Origin: Filobasidium wieringae
Lineage: Eukaryota > Basidiomycota > Tremellomycetes > Filobasidiales > Filobasidiaceae
NCBI GenBank assembly: GCA_001600055.1
Contig: BCIV01000007.1
Location: 806,001-870,000, forward strand
Length of the DNA stretch: 64,000 nt
Direction: 5' to 3'
Of the stretch, positions 1 to 13,233 are shown in pieces (the stretch's first letter is position 1; each line of letters opens with the position of its first letter). A program made the position numbers and the translations under genes. The notes beneath the pieces were generated by a model. The model was given only the letters and a program-made list of their open reading frames with translations, was not told the DNA's origin and ran no database searches.

Positions 1-1
1 G

Positions 2-3000
2 AACGAATCGAGCGGCAGGTTTTCTAGGTTCGAGGACGCGATCGATACTCCAACACTAGAAAATAAACCTGAAACCAAACGATTTAGTTATCGAACTTCT
101 CGCTTTGAGGATGCCTTGGACTTGCCTGCCATTGAACCGAAGAAGGTAACGCGGATCGAGGAAGGGGAAGAAGAGGAGGAGGTTATGAGTCGGAATACCC
201 GTCAGTTTAGCAAGGACGAGGATTCTGCAACTATCGGAAGGACAAGAAGAAGAGGATCTGTTCAGAGCGAGAAGACGCTAGACTTGAAAGGCACGTACAA
301 AGCGAAAGAAGGTAACGAATGCAGCGATAAGGCTAGTATCAGGACGACCAACACGTTCGGTCCTTCGGACAAAGAGAATGTCAAGAATAATCCTAAACGA
401 TCTAGTCCTGTCCGGACCGCTCCAATCCGACCTGAAACTGCCGGTCATCCTACCGGCTGGACAGGTCCTGAACCCGCTCGATACCCGAAGGAGGCTAAAC
501 CACGCAAAAGTCTCGTCGGGGTGTTCAGTAAAGGTACCCCTAGTATCAAATCGGTAGGGACTCAAAAGACTGGAAAGTCTTATGTCGAGAAAAGTACACC
601 ATCAGAGCGAGATGGGGGGAAAGAGAAGGAAACTGTTCGCCGAGCGAAAGGTAGTTGGGGATCCTCTCATACTTTCAGCGGCGTCGGATCTCGACGAGCG
701 GAAAGCCCTGCTCCGGGAAAATCTCTCGCGACGCCCGATAGTGCACAGAAAGTTCAGATCGTAGGGAGTATCAGGGACGCTTTTCCTGTCGTAAGGGAAT
801 CGATCGAGTTGGATGCGGCGCGAGGACTCATGCCTGCCTTTCAATTCGACGCGAAGAGGAGTCAGACGCCTGAAAGCTTGAAGCAAGCTTGGCGTTATGA
901 ACCGGATGCGAGTTCTTCCTTAAGATCAGAAGTCAAAGCGCATGGACTACCTCCTTCGGCTTATAGAAGAGGTATGACACCAGAGCCGTTCTTACAGCAA
1001 AGACCGGTTAAAGGCAAAATCCAGGCTTCCCCGTTGTTGACAAAGATGAAATCCGCTTGGCAATTAAACGGACATCAAGCGAGTCAATCTGCAGATCTAG
1101 AGCGAATGCAAGAGATCTTAACAGATAATAAGGAGAGGTCCCATCAGCCCATGTCTGGATTGGCAAAAATGAGGTCGAACCTAAACCTTTCGCGTTTCAA
1201 GTCGCATAAAGCTAGTCTGGCAGATATCCAAGCGAACGCGCGAGCTCAAGCAAGTGCAAGCGACAAGGCCGACGAGAGCTTTACTTATATCGAAACAGGA
1301 AGCGAAGGCGATAGAGCGACCATCTCTGATTGGACGCTAGCTTCTGTGTCCTCCGTTTCTGAAGGTTTGGCCGCTCCTTGGGAAGATGGTGGAGCACAAG
1401 GCGGCGGGAAACGCGTTATCAGGAAGAAAAAGAGCTTGGCCCCAGGAATGCTCCTCGAGAAGATGTTTGGCGGTAAAGGGGTCAAGGATAAAAAGGAGAA
1501 AAGGGATAGCCGGGGTAAGCTACGCTAACGATAATACAGGCCGATACATGAGAGCTTACCTCTACCTTCCCCTTCCAGACCGATTCAGCTTGAAGAACGC
1601 TGCATCTCAACTCACTCTCCGACCCAGAGCAAACAGGCAACAGTCTGGATCAGATCGCTCTTCTATCTATTCGAACGGTTCAAATGGACCTGCTTCTTCG
1701 TTCGCAAACACTCGTCGAATGACAATGGGCCAATCGACCGATCCTGCCTTGATCTCCCGAACGGAAAGACCATCGTCACCTGCGTCCATCTTATCGCCAC
1801 AGCTGCCAGAGTTCTCCTTCACAGCTTCCAGCCATGCGGGCATCGCATTCCAACCTAACCAACTTGCTGAAACTAGCTATATCTCAAGGTTCAACTACGG
1901 GAGCGAAGCCAACGATTCACAGGAAGTCTCACCTGTGGGAGAGAATGAGGCGGATCCGCAAAGCGCTGCATTTGCTTATTCCCTTAGAGACCACGCTTCA
2001 CAAGACGATGTGCAACAAGCGCGAGACGATTCGCGCGACGATTCGCTTGATAAGGTGGAAGACGACTTGGACTATCTACGAGCGCGGATGGGGTACCTTG
2101 AAGCTACTCAGGGGGACAAACGCGATGCAGGCGGTCCATTGCCGAAACGAAGGAGTATCAAGGGCGTCTTTGAAGCGCCATCAGAAACGCAGCAGAGTGA
2201 TGCTGTTCTTCCAGAGAACTCATCTCGACTAGCTGTTCCAGTCGACACAACAAGAGTCCGTCATAAGCAGAGTTTACCAAAGATGCAGAACGGTGAAAGG
2301 GGTAAGCTAGAACTTCGCAGTGAAGTTGGACTTTATAACTGATCATGATACCTGAGACAGAAAACGGCCTCGCTAAGATGTCGACAGTCACTGACGATTT
2401 GCTATATCTGGTGGCAAATTTCGCTTCGTCCACCCCTTCAAGTATGAACACTGTCACACCCAATAAGCAAACAGGGATGATATCTCCTTCAGAATCGCAA
2501 TATCTAGACTCTGAGAGCCCAACGCCTATGAGCCGAAATTCTACTGCGCTATTGGCGGCAACGAAGAAACCCACAGGGACAGTCCGGCAAAAGTCTAGTC
2601 CTTTACGGGTCAGCCCTCTGAGATTGGCGTTACACAATAATCTCAACAAGAGGACTGGTATCTATGGAGGTACTTTGGGATCAAGTGATGTCGAAGAGAC
2701 GGTCGGAATGCCTGTACGTTCGGACCATGACGAAGAACTGTTGTCGGATGAAGATTCCGATGTGGGAGGCGATGTCAACTTGCCCCAAACAATAGTAACC
2801 GAACCGACTCCTCGAGCTATGGCCAATGGTTCGGCCTTTGCGTGCAATAAGTATGCTGGTCTGCCTAGACTCGATACTGAGCTCGAACGAGCTCCTGTCA
2901 AAGGTTCTTCTGCCTCATTCGCATCAACACTCTCACCAGCCGACGATGCGGATGCTCCGAGAGGATCATTCGATTTCACAGGGGAGTATGCACAATTGAA

Positions 3001-5265
3001 TGAGAACGGCTGCAGAATGAGTTTCCTCGAAGAATTGGATAGAGTTGGATTGGTCACAGAAATAGAACCCTCTGGTTCGACCGAAGGCCTTCCGGCTCTC
3101 GATCGAAAAGCTTCGCAGGTAACGCTCAAGAAAAGAAGTTCTCTCAACAGGGAATTCAAATTTGGACGACCTTTGCCGTCTCATGAAAGCGCTCAGAAAC
3201 CGGAATACGACTCGCAAGATGGAATTCTATTCAAGGCTAGAAATTCAACTCATCTACCGGATCAATCGGTGTTCTCGATTGCAAGCATGAGCAGTCTGGG
3301 GAAAGTGGTCGACACTGGAATTGCAGGCAACTTTACCAACGTTTTCGAACGCGAATTTGCGGCAAACCTTGTAGATCGGACTCAACCGTACAAATTGCAC
3401 TCAGCGCACCAAAGCTGGACCGACAGTCTAAGGTCATCCGTAGATAAAACGAGGGACTCTATGCAATCAGTGGATTCTGGTCTTTCCGTACCGACATCTC
3501 ATCGACGTAAGAACAGCTCCATCGATAGCGCGCATTCGATGATGAGAAGGATCGGTCGGCCTGGAGTCGATTCTGATAGGATGTTTCAGACGAACTACCT
3601 TTACTCGATCCAGGGCTCTCCTACAACTAGTCCGGAAAGTAAGAGGAACGGAACAGAGGCTAGGCGAAGTTATCAAGAGGAACCGACTCGCGATGGGTGC
3701 AGAAATGTGCCGTCTTATGACACGATCATTGATTATAGGAACTCCGCTGCTTCGAACGATTCTCTCCTCGATCGATCACGGGAAAGCAACCGCGAGGATT
3801 CCGTATTTTCGTCCGGGAATCAGAGCACAACGTTCGCCCTCTTCCGGCCAAGACCCATTTCTAGTGTCAGCTCCTGTTATGAGAGCGAGAACAACTTTGA
3901 GGCGCCGTCTCCTTTAGCTCGGAAAAGCGAAGAAAAGTTGCGCAAATCTCTAGATATTGAGCGAAGGCAACGAGAAGATCACGTTAGAGAGGTTGATGGG
4001 CCACTGGAGGCTGTTGGAGAATCATGTGAGCGCTCGGTCCTGATTGAGATCCGGTGTAACCTAGGCTGAAGCCCGTTATCATCGGATAGCCTTCTCCTCG
4101 TCTGGTAGCATAACGAGACCTCTAGCTAAAAGTCAAATACGACCGCTTCCACTGGTTCTGCGAGGCTCTTTGTCTCCCTCTGGTATCGATCAAACGGCAA
4201 GTTCCTCGGTAGGATCTCCTTCGATGATCAGTATGATGCTCGATCCCAAAGCCTCTGCTAGGCAGGCATCAGCCAGCAGTACCAAAGAGATACGTGACGT
4301 CAAACGTGGTACGATGGACTCTCTGGTCAGCAAGTATGCCTCTGGGGACAGCAACACAAGTCAAAGGTGGGCGCAATGGCAAAGAGAAGCCGAGTTGGAG
4401 GTCGAGAAATCGAAAGCAGCTTGGGCAGACAGCAACACGAGCAAAGAGGTCGCGCAAAGTGAGCATCGAACGGGACTAATCCGGATATGCCGACCTGATG
4501 ACTCTTCCGTAGCAGATTGCAAGCCGCCCAAAAACTTGCAAGAAGTTGCTCGTCTGATACAGGTATCGCGCTACGTGAATACCACTTTGGCGGAGGCGTC
4601 CCCAGGGCAACAAATCGCGCGTCGCGCTCAAGTCTCGCTCGACGATCAGGACGCTGCGGCTAGCAAGATGTCGAAACCCAACCCGTTACCCACCAAGTTC
4701 CAGCGTACGGATACCGCTGGAAGTTCGAGCGGAACCGTGACGCCTGCTACGCCATCGGGATTGTTCTCATTCGCCATGGCTCCTCCTTCAAAACCGTCTC
4801 CGCTCAGAGTTCCATTCGGTGAAGTCCGTCGACCCAATGAGAGCACCGGCCCAGGGATGGATCGAACGGTCAAGAAGTCGTTGACGAAAAGGAACAGCAA
4901 GTCCCCCGGTCGAAGTAGAGTGTTATCGTCCGCCAGTGCGAGAAGAGTGAGTCCCTTGGTTCCGCCCAACACGATCCGCAAATTGACCATCTCGTTCCTC
5001 TAGGCGCGGTTAGGCTGGCAGCGCAAGAAGGATGTCGGGTTCGACGGTGTTGCCCCGAAAGTGCTATACCCTCGAAGTCCATCCAAACGATCCCACGAGG
5101 TCGATAACGAGGAGAACACGTAAGCGTCATCCCGATCTGCAAGTGTCAAACCCTAGCCAACTTATTCTCGTTGCCACACACAGACTCGTGCCCCTATCGG
5201 AGAAGAGGAAAAGCCTACACAAGGCTCGGAATACCGTAAATAGGCGTAGCGTCAGGATGGTTTGA
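2..5265 (+). CDS. Large serine-rich disordered protein, 5' end outside window
   Basis: I do not recognise this protein. The reading frame is open from base 2, so the start lies upstream of the window. Four introns join the frames well: 1515-1578, 2302-2360, 4026-4071 and 4947-5003, each with GT-AG ends and a plausible branch site. After the last of these the frame either stops at 5121-5123 or crosses a fifth GTAAGC intron (5120-5183) and stops at 5263-5265; I prefer the second because the intron has good ends and typical length. The product is over 1,500 residues, rich in Ser, Arg, Lys and Glu, with no membrane segment or enzyme motif. A short repeat occurs at the N-terminal edge: SRFEDAIDTP and SRFEDALDLP. 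Blocks around RRKNSSIDSAHSMMRR and GRPGVDSDRMF (about 3510-3590) look like conserved linear motifs, possibly phosphosites. A polarity or signalling scaffold is a guess only. Moderately sure of the exons, unsure of function. Confidence 0.7.
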
Positions 5266-5462
5266 AATTCGTTACGCTTCCCTAAGGCTTGAATCCGGAT
5301 CATATTGTATTCCCCCCCCTCTTTATGCGTAGACATTGTTTCAGAATACGTTTCATGTGGCATATGATTTCATTTGTACATCTAAGAATACAGACGTTCG
5401 TAAAAAGCCAAAAAAAAAAGCAGGAAAAAGTGATCGTCAAGCTCCCTCACAGGGGCCGTACC

Positions 5463-7345
5463 CTACGATTTCCAAACGATAGGAATCTCCTCGTTGACCC
5501 GATCCGGTCCCATCCAGCTACCCCTCAGCACGTCGGGTAATTCCAACGCCCTCGGTTTCCCCTCCTCATCGAACTGTACCCCGTTCTCCACCAGGGCGAT
5601 GAGTAATCTGGGGATGGCTGCGCAGGTACCGTTCAGGGTATGAGCGAACGGGATGGATTGGTCGAGGGAAGATGGGCCGGGGCGGTGACGAATATGAAGT
5701 CGTCTTGCCTGATAATCCGTGCAATTGGAAGTGGATGAGATCTATCGTGGTGAGGAGACCGCATGGGATGAAATGGGATGGGATGGGATGGGATGTTAGT
5801 GGGTTCTGGACGTGATGATCATGATGAGGGAGGAAATGTAATCACCTCGCCCCATTCTCCCCTACCCGGCATCCAAGCTTCCATATCGTATTTCCTATAA
5901 GCGCTCGCTCCCAGTTCCTCCGTAGGCATATCCAAGACCCTATTTCGATTGTTCTCAGTCTTTGTGCCTTATTCCCCCAATTCTCAGAGGGAAGAAGGAA
6001 GAGACTCACCTAACACTCAAACCCAACCCCTCATTGATCTCCCTCTGAACGTCCTTGATCTCACTCATCATCCGCTCACTAACCTCCCCCCTCCCTTCGG
6101 TGACGGCGAACAACTCGACCTTGTTGAACTGATGCAGACGGTATAATCCTCTCGTATCCGCCCCCCTCGCCCCCGCCTCTGCCCGGAACGCTTTCCCCAG
6201 CGCAACGTACTTTAGCGGGAGGGAGGAATGGGGGATGATCTTGTTCGCCGAGAGAGCCGCTAGGGGGATCTCAGCCGTCGCGGTGAGAACGAGATGATTG
6301 AGCGTAGGGATCTCGGGACCCGGTTGAGCCTCCAAAAGGTCCTGTGGAGGGGTGGTGGTGAGGAAATAAGTCTGACCGGCTTCGTCCCTCGGTTGAAACC
6401 CACAACGGGTCATGATATCCTCCTTGATGACGTCCGGGGTGGAGATGGGGATCCAGCCTTTGGAGATGACCGTCCTCATCGCGTACTGAATCAACGCTTG
6501 TTCCAGGATGGCCAGGGTGCCTTTGAGGTAGGGCCAGGAGGTTCCTGTAGCGAGGGCGGAAGCGGGGGGGTCGACTAGCCCCCAAGCGGTGGAAAGATCA
6601 AGATGATCCCTCTTCTTGTCCTTCTCGATCGGTCGGGGTCCGAACCTCTCCATCTCGATGGCGCATGATTCTTTCCCCACCGGTGTAAGCGGGTGGGTAT
6701 CGTTGGGTAACAACCCGCCCAATTCCAAAAGGTGGGAATCGGTCTCTTCCAATATCTTTTCATACTCGATCACCTTGAGTTTCAACTTTTTCGCCTGTCT
6801 TTTCGCCTCTTCCCCTCCCCCCGCCTTGATCAGGGTCCCCACGTCTTTCTGCTTGGCACGGACCGAATCCATCTTCCGGTGGAGAGAGACCGAGGTCTCG
6901 TACAGCCGGTTGATGTGGAAGACGGTATCCGGATGACAGGGAGAGTTTCGGAGGACATGGTTGATCGTTATCGCCTTTTGAGCGTCGATTATCTTCTTAT
7001 AGTCCAGTCTCGGCTTAGGAAGGGTCGACGGGATCTCCTTCGGTGGTGTGTACGGGTTACGTGCGGTCGAGCTGGTCGAGCTGGTTGATGTCGAGGAAGA
7101 CGAGGGTGGTTCGGGTTTCGGTACGGGTTTGGGTTTTGGGTTTGGGGCGGAAGGTGGATCGAGGTTCAGGAGGAGATTGGCATTCGAAGCGTAGGAAGCG
7201 TTTCTGATCGTCGTTCTCGAGGGAAAAGGTCGTTTCAGATCTGCGTCGTGTTTCACCGTGAGCGAGCGTTGAGTGAACGATGATCCGCGGTACCTGATCT
7301 GATCTGATCTGATGCTGACTCACATGAAACGTTGGCAAACTTCAT
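5463..7345 (-). CDS. Seryl-tRNA synthetase, mitochondrial type
   Basis: Charges tRNA-Ser with serine; class II aminoacyl-tRNA synthetase. Exon 1 starts MKFANVS at 7345 and splices into [15 protein letters not shown], giving a basic, Ser/Arg-rich N-terminus that fits mitochondrial import. It is followed by a coiled-coil tRNA-binding arm ([16 protein letters not shown] to [14 protein letters not shown]), class II motif 2 ([20 protein letters not shown], with the following FNKVELFA), the segment [17 protein letters not shown] and motif 3 ([21 protein letters not shown], seen to the end). Later introns are 5940-6009 and 5742-5845; the second carries a GGGAT microsatellite. The stop is at 5463-5465. 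An alternative start at 7256 (MKHDADLK) lies inside the first intron and would remove MKFANVSY. The gene is divergent from NTE1, with 271 bp between start codons. It is probably the orthologue of yeast DIA4; the organelle assignment is inference from the N-terminus and divergence from the cytosolic form. Confidence 0.93.
5767..5806. repeat. GGGAT pentanucleotide microsatellite inside an intron
   Basis: Six or so consecutive copies of GGGAT on the + strand lie in the last intron of the minus-strand seryl-tRNA synthetase gene (intron 5742-5845), which is the longest intron of that gene. It is a simple sequence repeat, probably variable in copy number between strains. Confidence 0.85.
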
Positions 7346-7616
7346 TTTGGTGTGCTCAGCGCTGAAATGGAGAAATTCCGGTGAAACGAGGTGAGAACGA
7401 TCGGAGAGGTCATGGACCCGATCGATGATGAGTCTATTATTGATAGCAGCTCGTGCAGTGATGGTAATGACGTGGCATTGATAAATAATCAATCATGACA
7501 TTCAAAATACGCGAGACGTTCCCTCGACTTTGTAGCGAAGATGTCATCACAGCACTTTCATTCACTCAAACACTTTGTCCACCCACTTCACCTCCTCACA
7601 TCCTCACCCGCCCGTC
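7346..7616. promoter_or_regulatory. Bidirectional promoter between seryl-tRNA synthetase and NTE1
   Basis: The 271 bp between two divergent start codons must hold both core promoters. It contains CT-rich stretches directly upstream of the NTE1 start (TTCACCTCCTCACATCCTC) and an AT-rich patch around 7480-7510. I see no clear TATA box, so the exact elements are not assigned. Confidence 0.55.
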
Positions 7617-10600
7617 ATGGAGTCGTCCCCAGGGAACCCGATCATAGCGCTAGCAGCGGCCATGATCCACGCCTTCCTCTATATCCTTCGAGCCGTCCGT
7701 GCCATCGTCGCTTTCCTCACAATCACCGTCCCAACGTGAGTGTGTCGTCCTTGTCTTGTTCTCCGAAAACGATGTTGTTGATCAAACTCGCACTTGCTCT
7801 TGCAATAGATGGGTGGTCAGGATCTTAGGGTACACGTTGACGTTACAGCTAGACTTTACTTCCCTCGTCGTCTTGTTCTTCCTGCTCGGCGTGGGTGTCT
7901 CGTTATGGGTCCGGTATAGGGTCTTGAACAAGTATAGTGATTTGAAAGAACCACCGTAAGTCGATCTTCCTCCTGATAGTTCAGTCCCTTCAATCTCACC
8001 TCTGACCCTGAATCCTCCTCCTCTTCCCCGTGCGCATCTCATCCCCCCCGCAGTCTAGCCCCGCCAGACTCCCACCTCCTGAACCCCGACCTAACCCTGC
8101 CCCCGTTCAACTTCGCCTCCTCCCATTCCACCCTGCACAACTACCTGGACGAATTCCTAGCGGCCATCCGGATCTTCGGGTTCCTGGAAAAACCGGTGTT
8201 CCACGAGCTGAGCAGGCATTTACAGACCAAACGGCTGATCGCGGGGGAGACGATCAGTCTGGACGCGGAGGATAGGGAAGGGTTCGTCTGTGTGGTCGAT
8301 GGGAGCGTCCAGGTCTTCGCCCGATCGGGGATGAGCGGGGGTGGGAATGGTTATGGACCCAATCACCCTGGTGCGAGTACGAATCGCACTGGCATGGGAC
8401 CGAGGAACCGTACCTCCCACGGGAATTCGACTTCCAACGGGGCTAGTCCCGAATCTCCTTATAACGGGTATCAACTGTTGAACGAGGTCGATACGGGCGG
8501 CACGGTCTCTTCCCTCTTCACCATCCTCCGCTTATTCACCGAGGACGTCAAGCTCAGCTGGGAAGGTGAGCCCGAGCCTGAGGCTGGAGGCCCGGGCGAG
8601 GGTATGGGAAGGGGGGATGAGTACTATGAGGGAAACGGGTTCGGCAAGGAGGGGGGGTCGGATGATGGGTCGAACATCGGAATGGGTGGGTTCGGGACGA
8701 GCGAGAGTTATGAGGACGTCAAGCGGGAGGGGTACCAGCGATCCCAGGGTGAGATCAGTCAGTTGGATTTGATGGAGAAGCTACAGGAGGAGCACGAGGA
8801 GTATGAGCAGCAGGAAGAAGAGGGAGAGGGAGAGGGCGAGGGGGGAAAGAGTCCCGTCCTTGTCGGGACAGGGGATGAAGAGGTCCGGGGGAAGACTTAT
8901 GGACAACCGATCCCGAATGGACAGGCGAGGACGGCCCCTGGAACACCTCGGTCTAAATTCCAAGCCTCTCAACGTCAGCGTCAACAACAGCAACAACAAC
9001 AGCAACAGTTTCAACACCACGAACAACAACAACAACACCACGCTCATAACCATAACCGCTACCGCTCCCAATCCCGTCGAGCCAGTCCGGGCGATCGTCC
9101 GACGGTCATCGCGAGGGCGACGGTGGATACCACCCTGGCCGTCATCCCTTTCGAAGCGTTCACCAGGTTGAGACAAAAGTTCCCAAAGGCTACCGGGCAG
9201 ATCGTTAGCGTCATCTTGGAGAGGTTCGCGAGGGTCACTTTTATGACTGGTCAGTGATGCTTTTCCCGAGGCCTGAGATGGGGGAGAGAGGACTGATTCT
9301 TTGGTTTTTTCGCGCCATTTAGCTCATAAGTATTTGGGACTGACGAGGGAGATCTTACAGGCCGAGGATCAGTTGAATACGCTCGTCTCCTACCCCTTAC
9401 CGCCGGCGTTCTACGAACAAGGCGGGATGAGGAACCTGAGGGAAAGGTTTCAACCGGAACTACGGACTTCCCCTCGGCCCCGGAAATCGTCGGGAGCGTC
9501 TACCGTCGAGAATAAAATCAAGGGGGCGGATTCGAGATCGGCGGATGAGAAGGATTATTTCACTTTCAGTCCAGAGGTCGCGATGGGGGAGGGGAAGGCT
9601 CCTTCGTTACCAGCGACCACTCCGAAAGCCAGCTTGGCCTCCAAGTTCACACCCATCAGGGGTAATACGGGGAGGTTATCGGCCATGAGGCAGGATACTT
9701 ATCAGAAACGCTCGGCCAATAGGAAACAGGTCGGGGCGGGGGATCTGTTCAGTATGACCAGTACTAGACCGGACGAGGATGAGGCTTACTACAGACCACA
9801 GGCGAGGACCCCGGGGTTTAACCGAACGGATACTTGGCAAGCCAAGACTCCGGGGGCCGGACGTGCTGGGCTTGCTACACCCATGGCCAAGAGGTCCGGA
9901 GGGAGACAGTATAATGAGCCCGCTACGGACAGGTTACAGACCGAGTTTGATCTAAAGGAGGCGGTCATGACTTCCATCGCGGAATCGATAGGGCTGATTC
10001 ATGCTCCCAACACCGATCAGGGGTTGCCTTCCGCTACGGACTCGGTGGCCATGTCTACCCCGAATTCGCCATTGTTGTTCGGTCAGAGGACGGGTTATCC
10101 GGGTGCGACCGGTTCGGCTCGATCGCCCTTTGGTGGTCTGTCCATGCTCGATATCACTCGCAGCAATGCTTCTACCCCAGGTGGACATGCCGGAGAGGAG
10201 GAGGCTAGTAATGTCGGCACCAATCCGGATGGGACTTTGGGGAACGTCGCCGATTTGGAGAATGATGTTCAGATCCTGTACTTCAAGGCTGGAAGCGTTC
10301 TCGTCAAGGAAGGCGAGGCGAATGCGGGATTGTTCTTCGTCATTGACGGGTTCTTGGACGTCATGATGACTTCCACCGCAGAAGCTGATGCCGATTTCAG
10401 AATGGAAGCTGGTCCACAGGGCGAACAGGAGCTCTTGTTCGAGATCAAACCGGGAGGGATCGCTGGGTATCTCGCGGCGCTGAGCAGCTCGGTCTCGTAC
10501 ACCACCATCAAGGCCAAGACGGATTGTTACGTCGGACTGTTGCCGCATCGTAGTTTCGAGAGATTACTGGAAAGGAGACCTATCGTGCTGTTGACTCTGG

Positions 10601-13233
10601 CGAAACGTTTGACCTCGGTGCTTTCCCCTCTGGTACACCACCTGGATCTAGCCTTGGACTGGACTCAAGCGAGCGCGGGACAAGTCCTTTACCGGGAAGG
10701 AGATAAGAGTGACTCGTTCTATTTTGTCATCACCGGTCGTTTGAGATCCTTGAACGACTCGGAGAGTGGCGAGGTGAAGATTGTCGCAGAGCACGGTCAG
10801 AACTCGATCATCGGAGAGCTCGAGGCGATCACGGGGAGCAAACGATCTCATACGGTACATGCTATTCGGGAGTCGGAATTGGTCAGGATGCCCATGGCCC
10901 TGTTCAACGCCATCTCCACTCAGCATCCTGCTACGACCATTCGTTTCCTCAGACTGATCGCCTCTCGAGTCAGAAAGGCATCAGAACCGGCCAAAAACAG
11001 AGGAGCAGAATCGAAAGCGAACGCGACGTCGACGAATATGAACTTGAAGACCGTCTGTGTCATGCCCACGACCAAGAACGTACCGATTGCTGCTTTTGCC
11101 GAGCGTCTGAGGGTGGCTTTGGAGGATATCGGCGCACCCACTGCGTATCTCGATCAAGCGACCGCGATCCGTCAACTGGGAAAACACGCGTTCACGAAGA
11201 TGGGAAAGCTCAAGGTTGCTGGTTGGCTAGGTGAAAAGGAAAGGAAACACCGTTTGGTATTGTATGTCGTGGATACGCCCGTCACTAGCTCGTGGACCGT
11301 GACTTCGATCAAGCAGGTTAGCAGTGGGACTCTTTACAAATGCCTCACTCGTTCCGTGACTAACTAATCCTCGTCGTCAGGCGGACTTCATCCTGCTAGT
11401 GGGAATGGGCGACGAGCCCGCTTTGGGGGAGTACGAAAAACTTCTGTTAGCTTCAGGTACAACGGCTCGTAAGGAGATGGTCCTCCTCCATCCTGAGCGA
11501 TATGTGGCGCCTGGATCCACCAGACGCTGGTTGAAAGTACGTTCGAGCGATCTGGACGTCTTGCCCCATCGACTGATATAGCTTTCGTCCCATAGGAACG
11601 TCCTTTCATTACCGCACATCACCACGTCGAGTTACCGGGAGTCATCGTTCCGAACAAAGGAGCTCCTTTCGTACACGATCCCGCAGCCGTCGTCGCATTC
11701 AAGCATCTTCGAGAAAAGGTCGAAACGAGGATCAAAAAGTACCGTTTCCGACCTTCCGAACGACCACGTCGACCACCTCATCTGAACGATTTCGCTCGAT
11801 TGGCAAGACGGTTGTGCGGAAAGAGTATCGGGCTCGTGCTCGGTGGAGGGGGCGGACGAGGGATATCTCATCTAGGAATGATCCAGGCGATGGAGGAGAT
11901 GCAGATCCCGGTGGATGCCATCGGTGGTTGTTCCATTGGAAGCTTCATCGGTGGACTTTACGCACGTGAGGGAGACTTGCTGTCAACGACGGGACGGACC
12001 AAGCAGGTCAGTCGATAGATGTGTCAAGCGCATATGATGTGCTAATAAAATGATCTTGTAGTTCTCTGGACGTATGTCTTCGCTCTGGCGAATTTTGAGC
12101 GACTTGACCTACCCCTTCGCTTCGTATACCACGGGTCACGAGTTCAGTAAGCGCCACCTGACTATTGATTGCGTCTGACCTTTTGCTGAACGAGCTGTCC
12201 TGAATCACCCAGATCGAGGTATATGTAAGTGACCCTGCCGTGAGAACAGGGCTAAACGGATGTATATTAATGTCGGCTTCCACCACAGACAAAGCATTCT
12301 ACGATCTACACATCGAAGGCAAGTCAAGGCAGAACGGGTCTGATCACGTCCGTCTCGCAAAATCAATAACCGTTCCTTTATCGAACAGACATGTGGATCC
12401 CCTACTTCTGTAATTCGACCAACATCACGCATTCTCGTCTCGAAATCCACCGTACGGGGTACGCCTGGCGTTACGTCCGAGCGTCCATGACTCTAGCCGG
12501 ACTTTTACCTCCTCTCTCCGATCGAGGATCGCTCTTGGTGGATGGCGGATACTTTTCCAACCTGCCTGTAGCGGAGATGATCAGCGAGCTAGGGGCGGTG
12601 GATATTATCGCGGTGGATGTGGGGAGTATTGGGGATACCAGTTTGAGGCATTATGGGGATAGCGTTAGTGGATGGGCGGTCTTGTTTAGTCGGTGAGTCT
12701 GAGCTGAGCAGGGGGTTTGAGGCTGATGAGGAATGAGATGGCTGATGGGGGCAAGGGGGTTAGGCTTAATCCGTTTTCCAAACGCTCGGTATTGAGTATG
12801 ACGGAAGTGAACGGTCGATTGGCTTAGTGAGTCTGCCCGTCTTGCATCTCCATATCGACCGCACTCAATCAGACCTTACCATAACAGCGTGGCCTCCGCC
12901 GCCACCCTAGAAGAAGCAAAGAAGACCCCGGGATGTCTGTACTACGCGATGCCAGTGCAACAATTCGAAACGCTCGGCGGGTTCAGTAAATTCGACGAAG
13001 TGTTTTCCGTCGGTCTCAAAGCGGGGCGAGAGATCTTGTCCCAATGGAAGGAGGAGGGGAGGTTACCGACCGGATTGGTGGATGACGTCCAGGCCAAGAG
13101 TCAGGCCGTCAAACGGGGGACGAGGTTGAGGTTCGTCTTTTGATCCTCGTTCTTCGTGCCTGTTTGGGAGGGAGCATGGGACTGATGCGCTTTCTTTTTG
13201 TTTTGAAACGGGTGTAGGAGGATGTCGATTTGA
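7617..13233 (+). CDS. NTE1: Lysophospholipase NTE1 (neuropathy target esterase family)
   Basis: ER membrane serine hydrolase that deacylates phosphatidylcholine and lysophosphatidylcholine. The model has 13 exons whose coding lengths sum to 4,776 nt, divisible by three, giving 1,591 residues. N-terminal hydrophobic segments lie near residues 15-40 and 50-75. Cyclic-nucleotide-binding-like domains begin near residues 137 ([14 protein letters not shown]), 805 ([18 protein letters not shown]) and 933 ([18 protein letters not shown]). The patatin domain follows, with oxyanion loop [12 protein letters not shown] near 1287, nucleophile motif GCSIG near 1316 and catalytic DGG in [12 protein letters not shown]. 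The region between the first two CNB domains is low-complexity, with a poly-Gln/His tract (about 8975-9055). Unusual exons include one of 12 nt (12213-12224), one of 30 nt (12289-12318) and a GC-AG intron (12319-12388). The last exon (13218-13233, ending RRMSI) uses a GTTCGT donor; without it the frame stops at 13143. Identity is secure, the final exon less so. Confidence 0.95.
8975..9055 (+). repeat. CAA/CAG trinucleotide tract coding for Gln/His-rich stretch in NTE1
   Basis: An imperfect run of CAA, CAG and CAC codons gives a Gln-rich then His/Asn-rich stretch between the first and second cyclic-nucleotide-binding domains of NTE1. Such tracts vary in length and sit in disordered linkers. 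Confidence 0.85.
12213..12224 (+). other. NTE1: 12-nt micro-exon in NTE1
   Basis: The exon ATCGAGGTATAT is bounded by CCCAG upstream and GTAAGT downstream. Joined to its neighbours it gives GHEFNRGIYKAF, the conserved motif of the NTE1 patatin domain (yeast has HEFNRGI at this place, from memory of the family). No other splicing choice restores this motif in frame. Confidence 0.85.
12319..12388 (+). other. NTE1: GC-AG intron in NTE1
   Basis: The upstream exon ends ...CACATCGAAG and the next bases are GCAAGT; the downstream exon begins after CGAACAG. The join gives [16 protein letters not shown], which matches the conserved NTE1 sequence. A GT donor at this place does not keep the frame, so this intron uses the rare GC donor. 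Confidence 0.85.

Noticed and set aside
5032..5119. Separate small gene starting at 5032
   Set aside because: The region reads in frame as the continuation of the upstream Ser-rich gene after the 4947-5003 intron.
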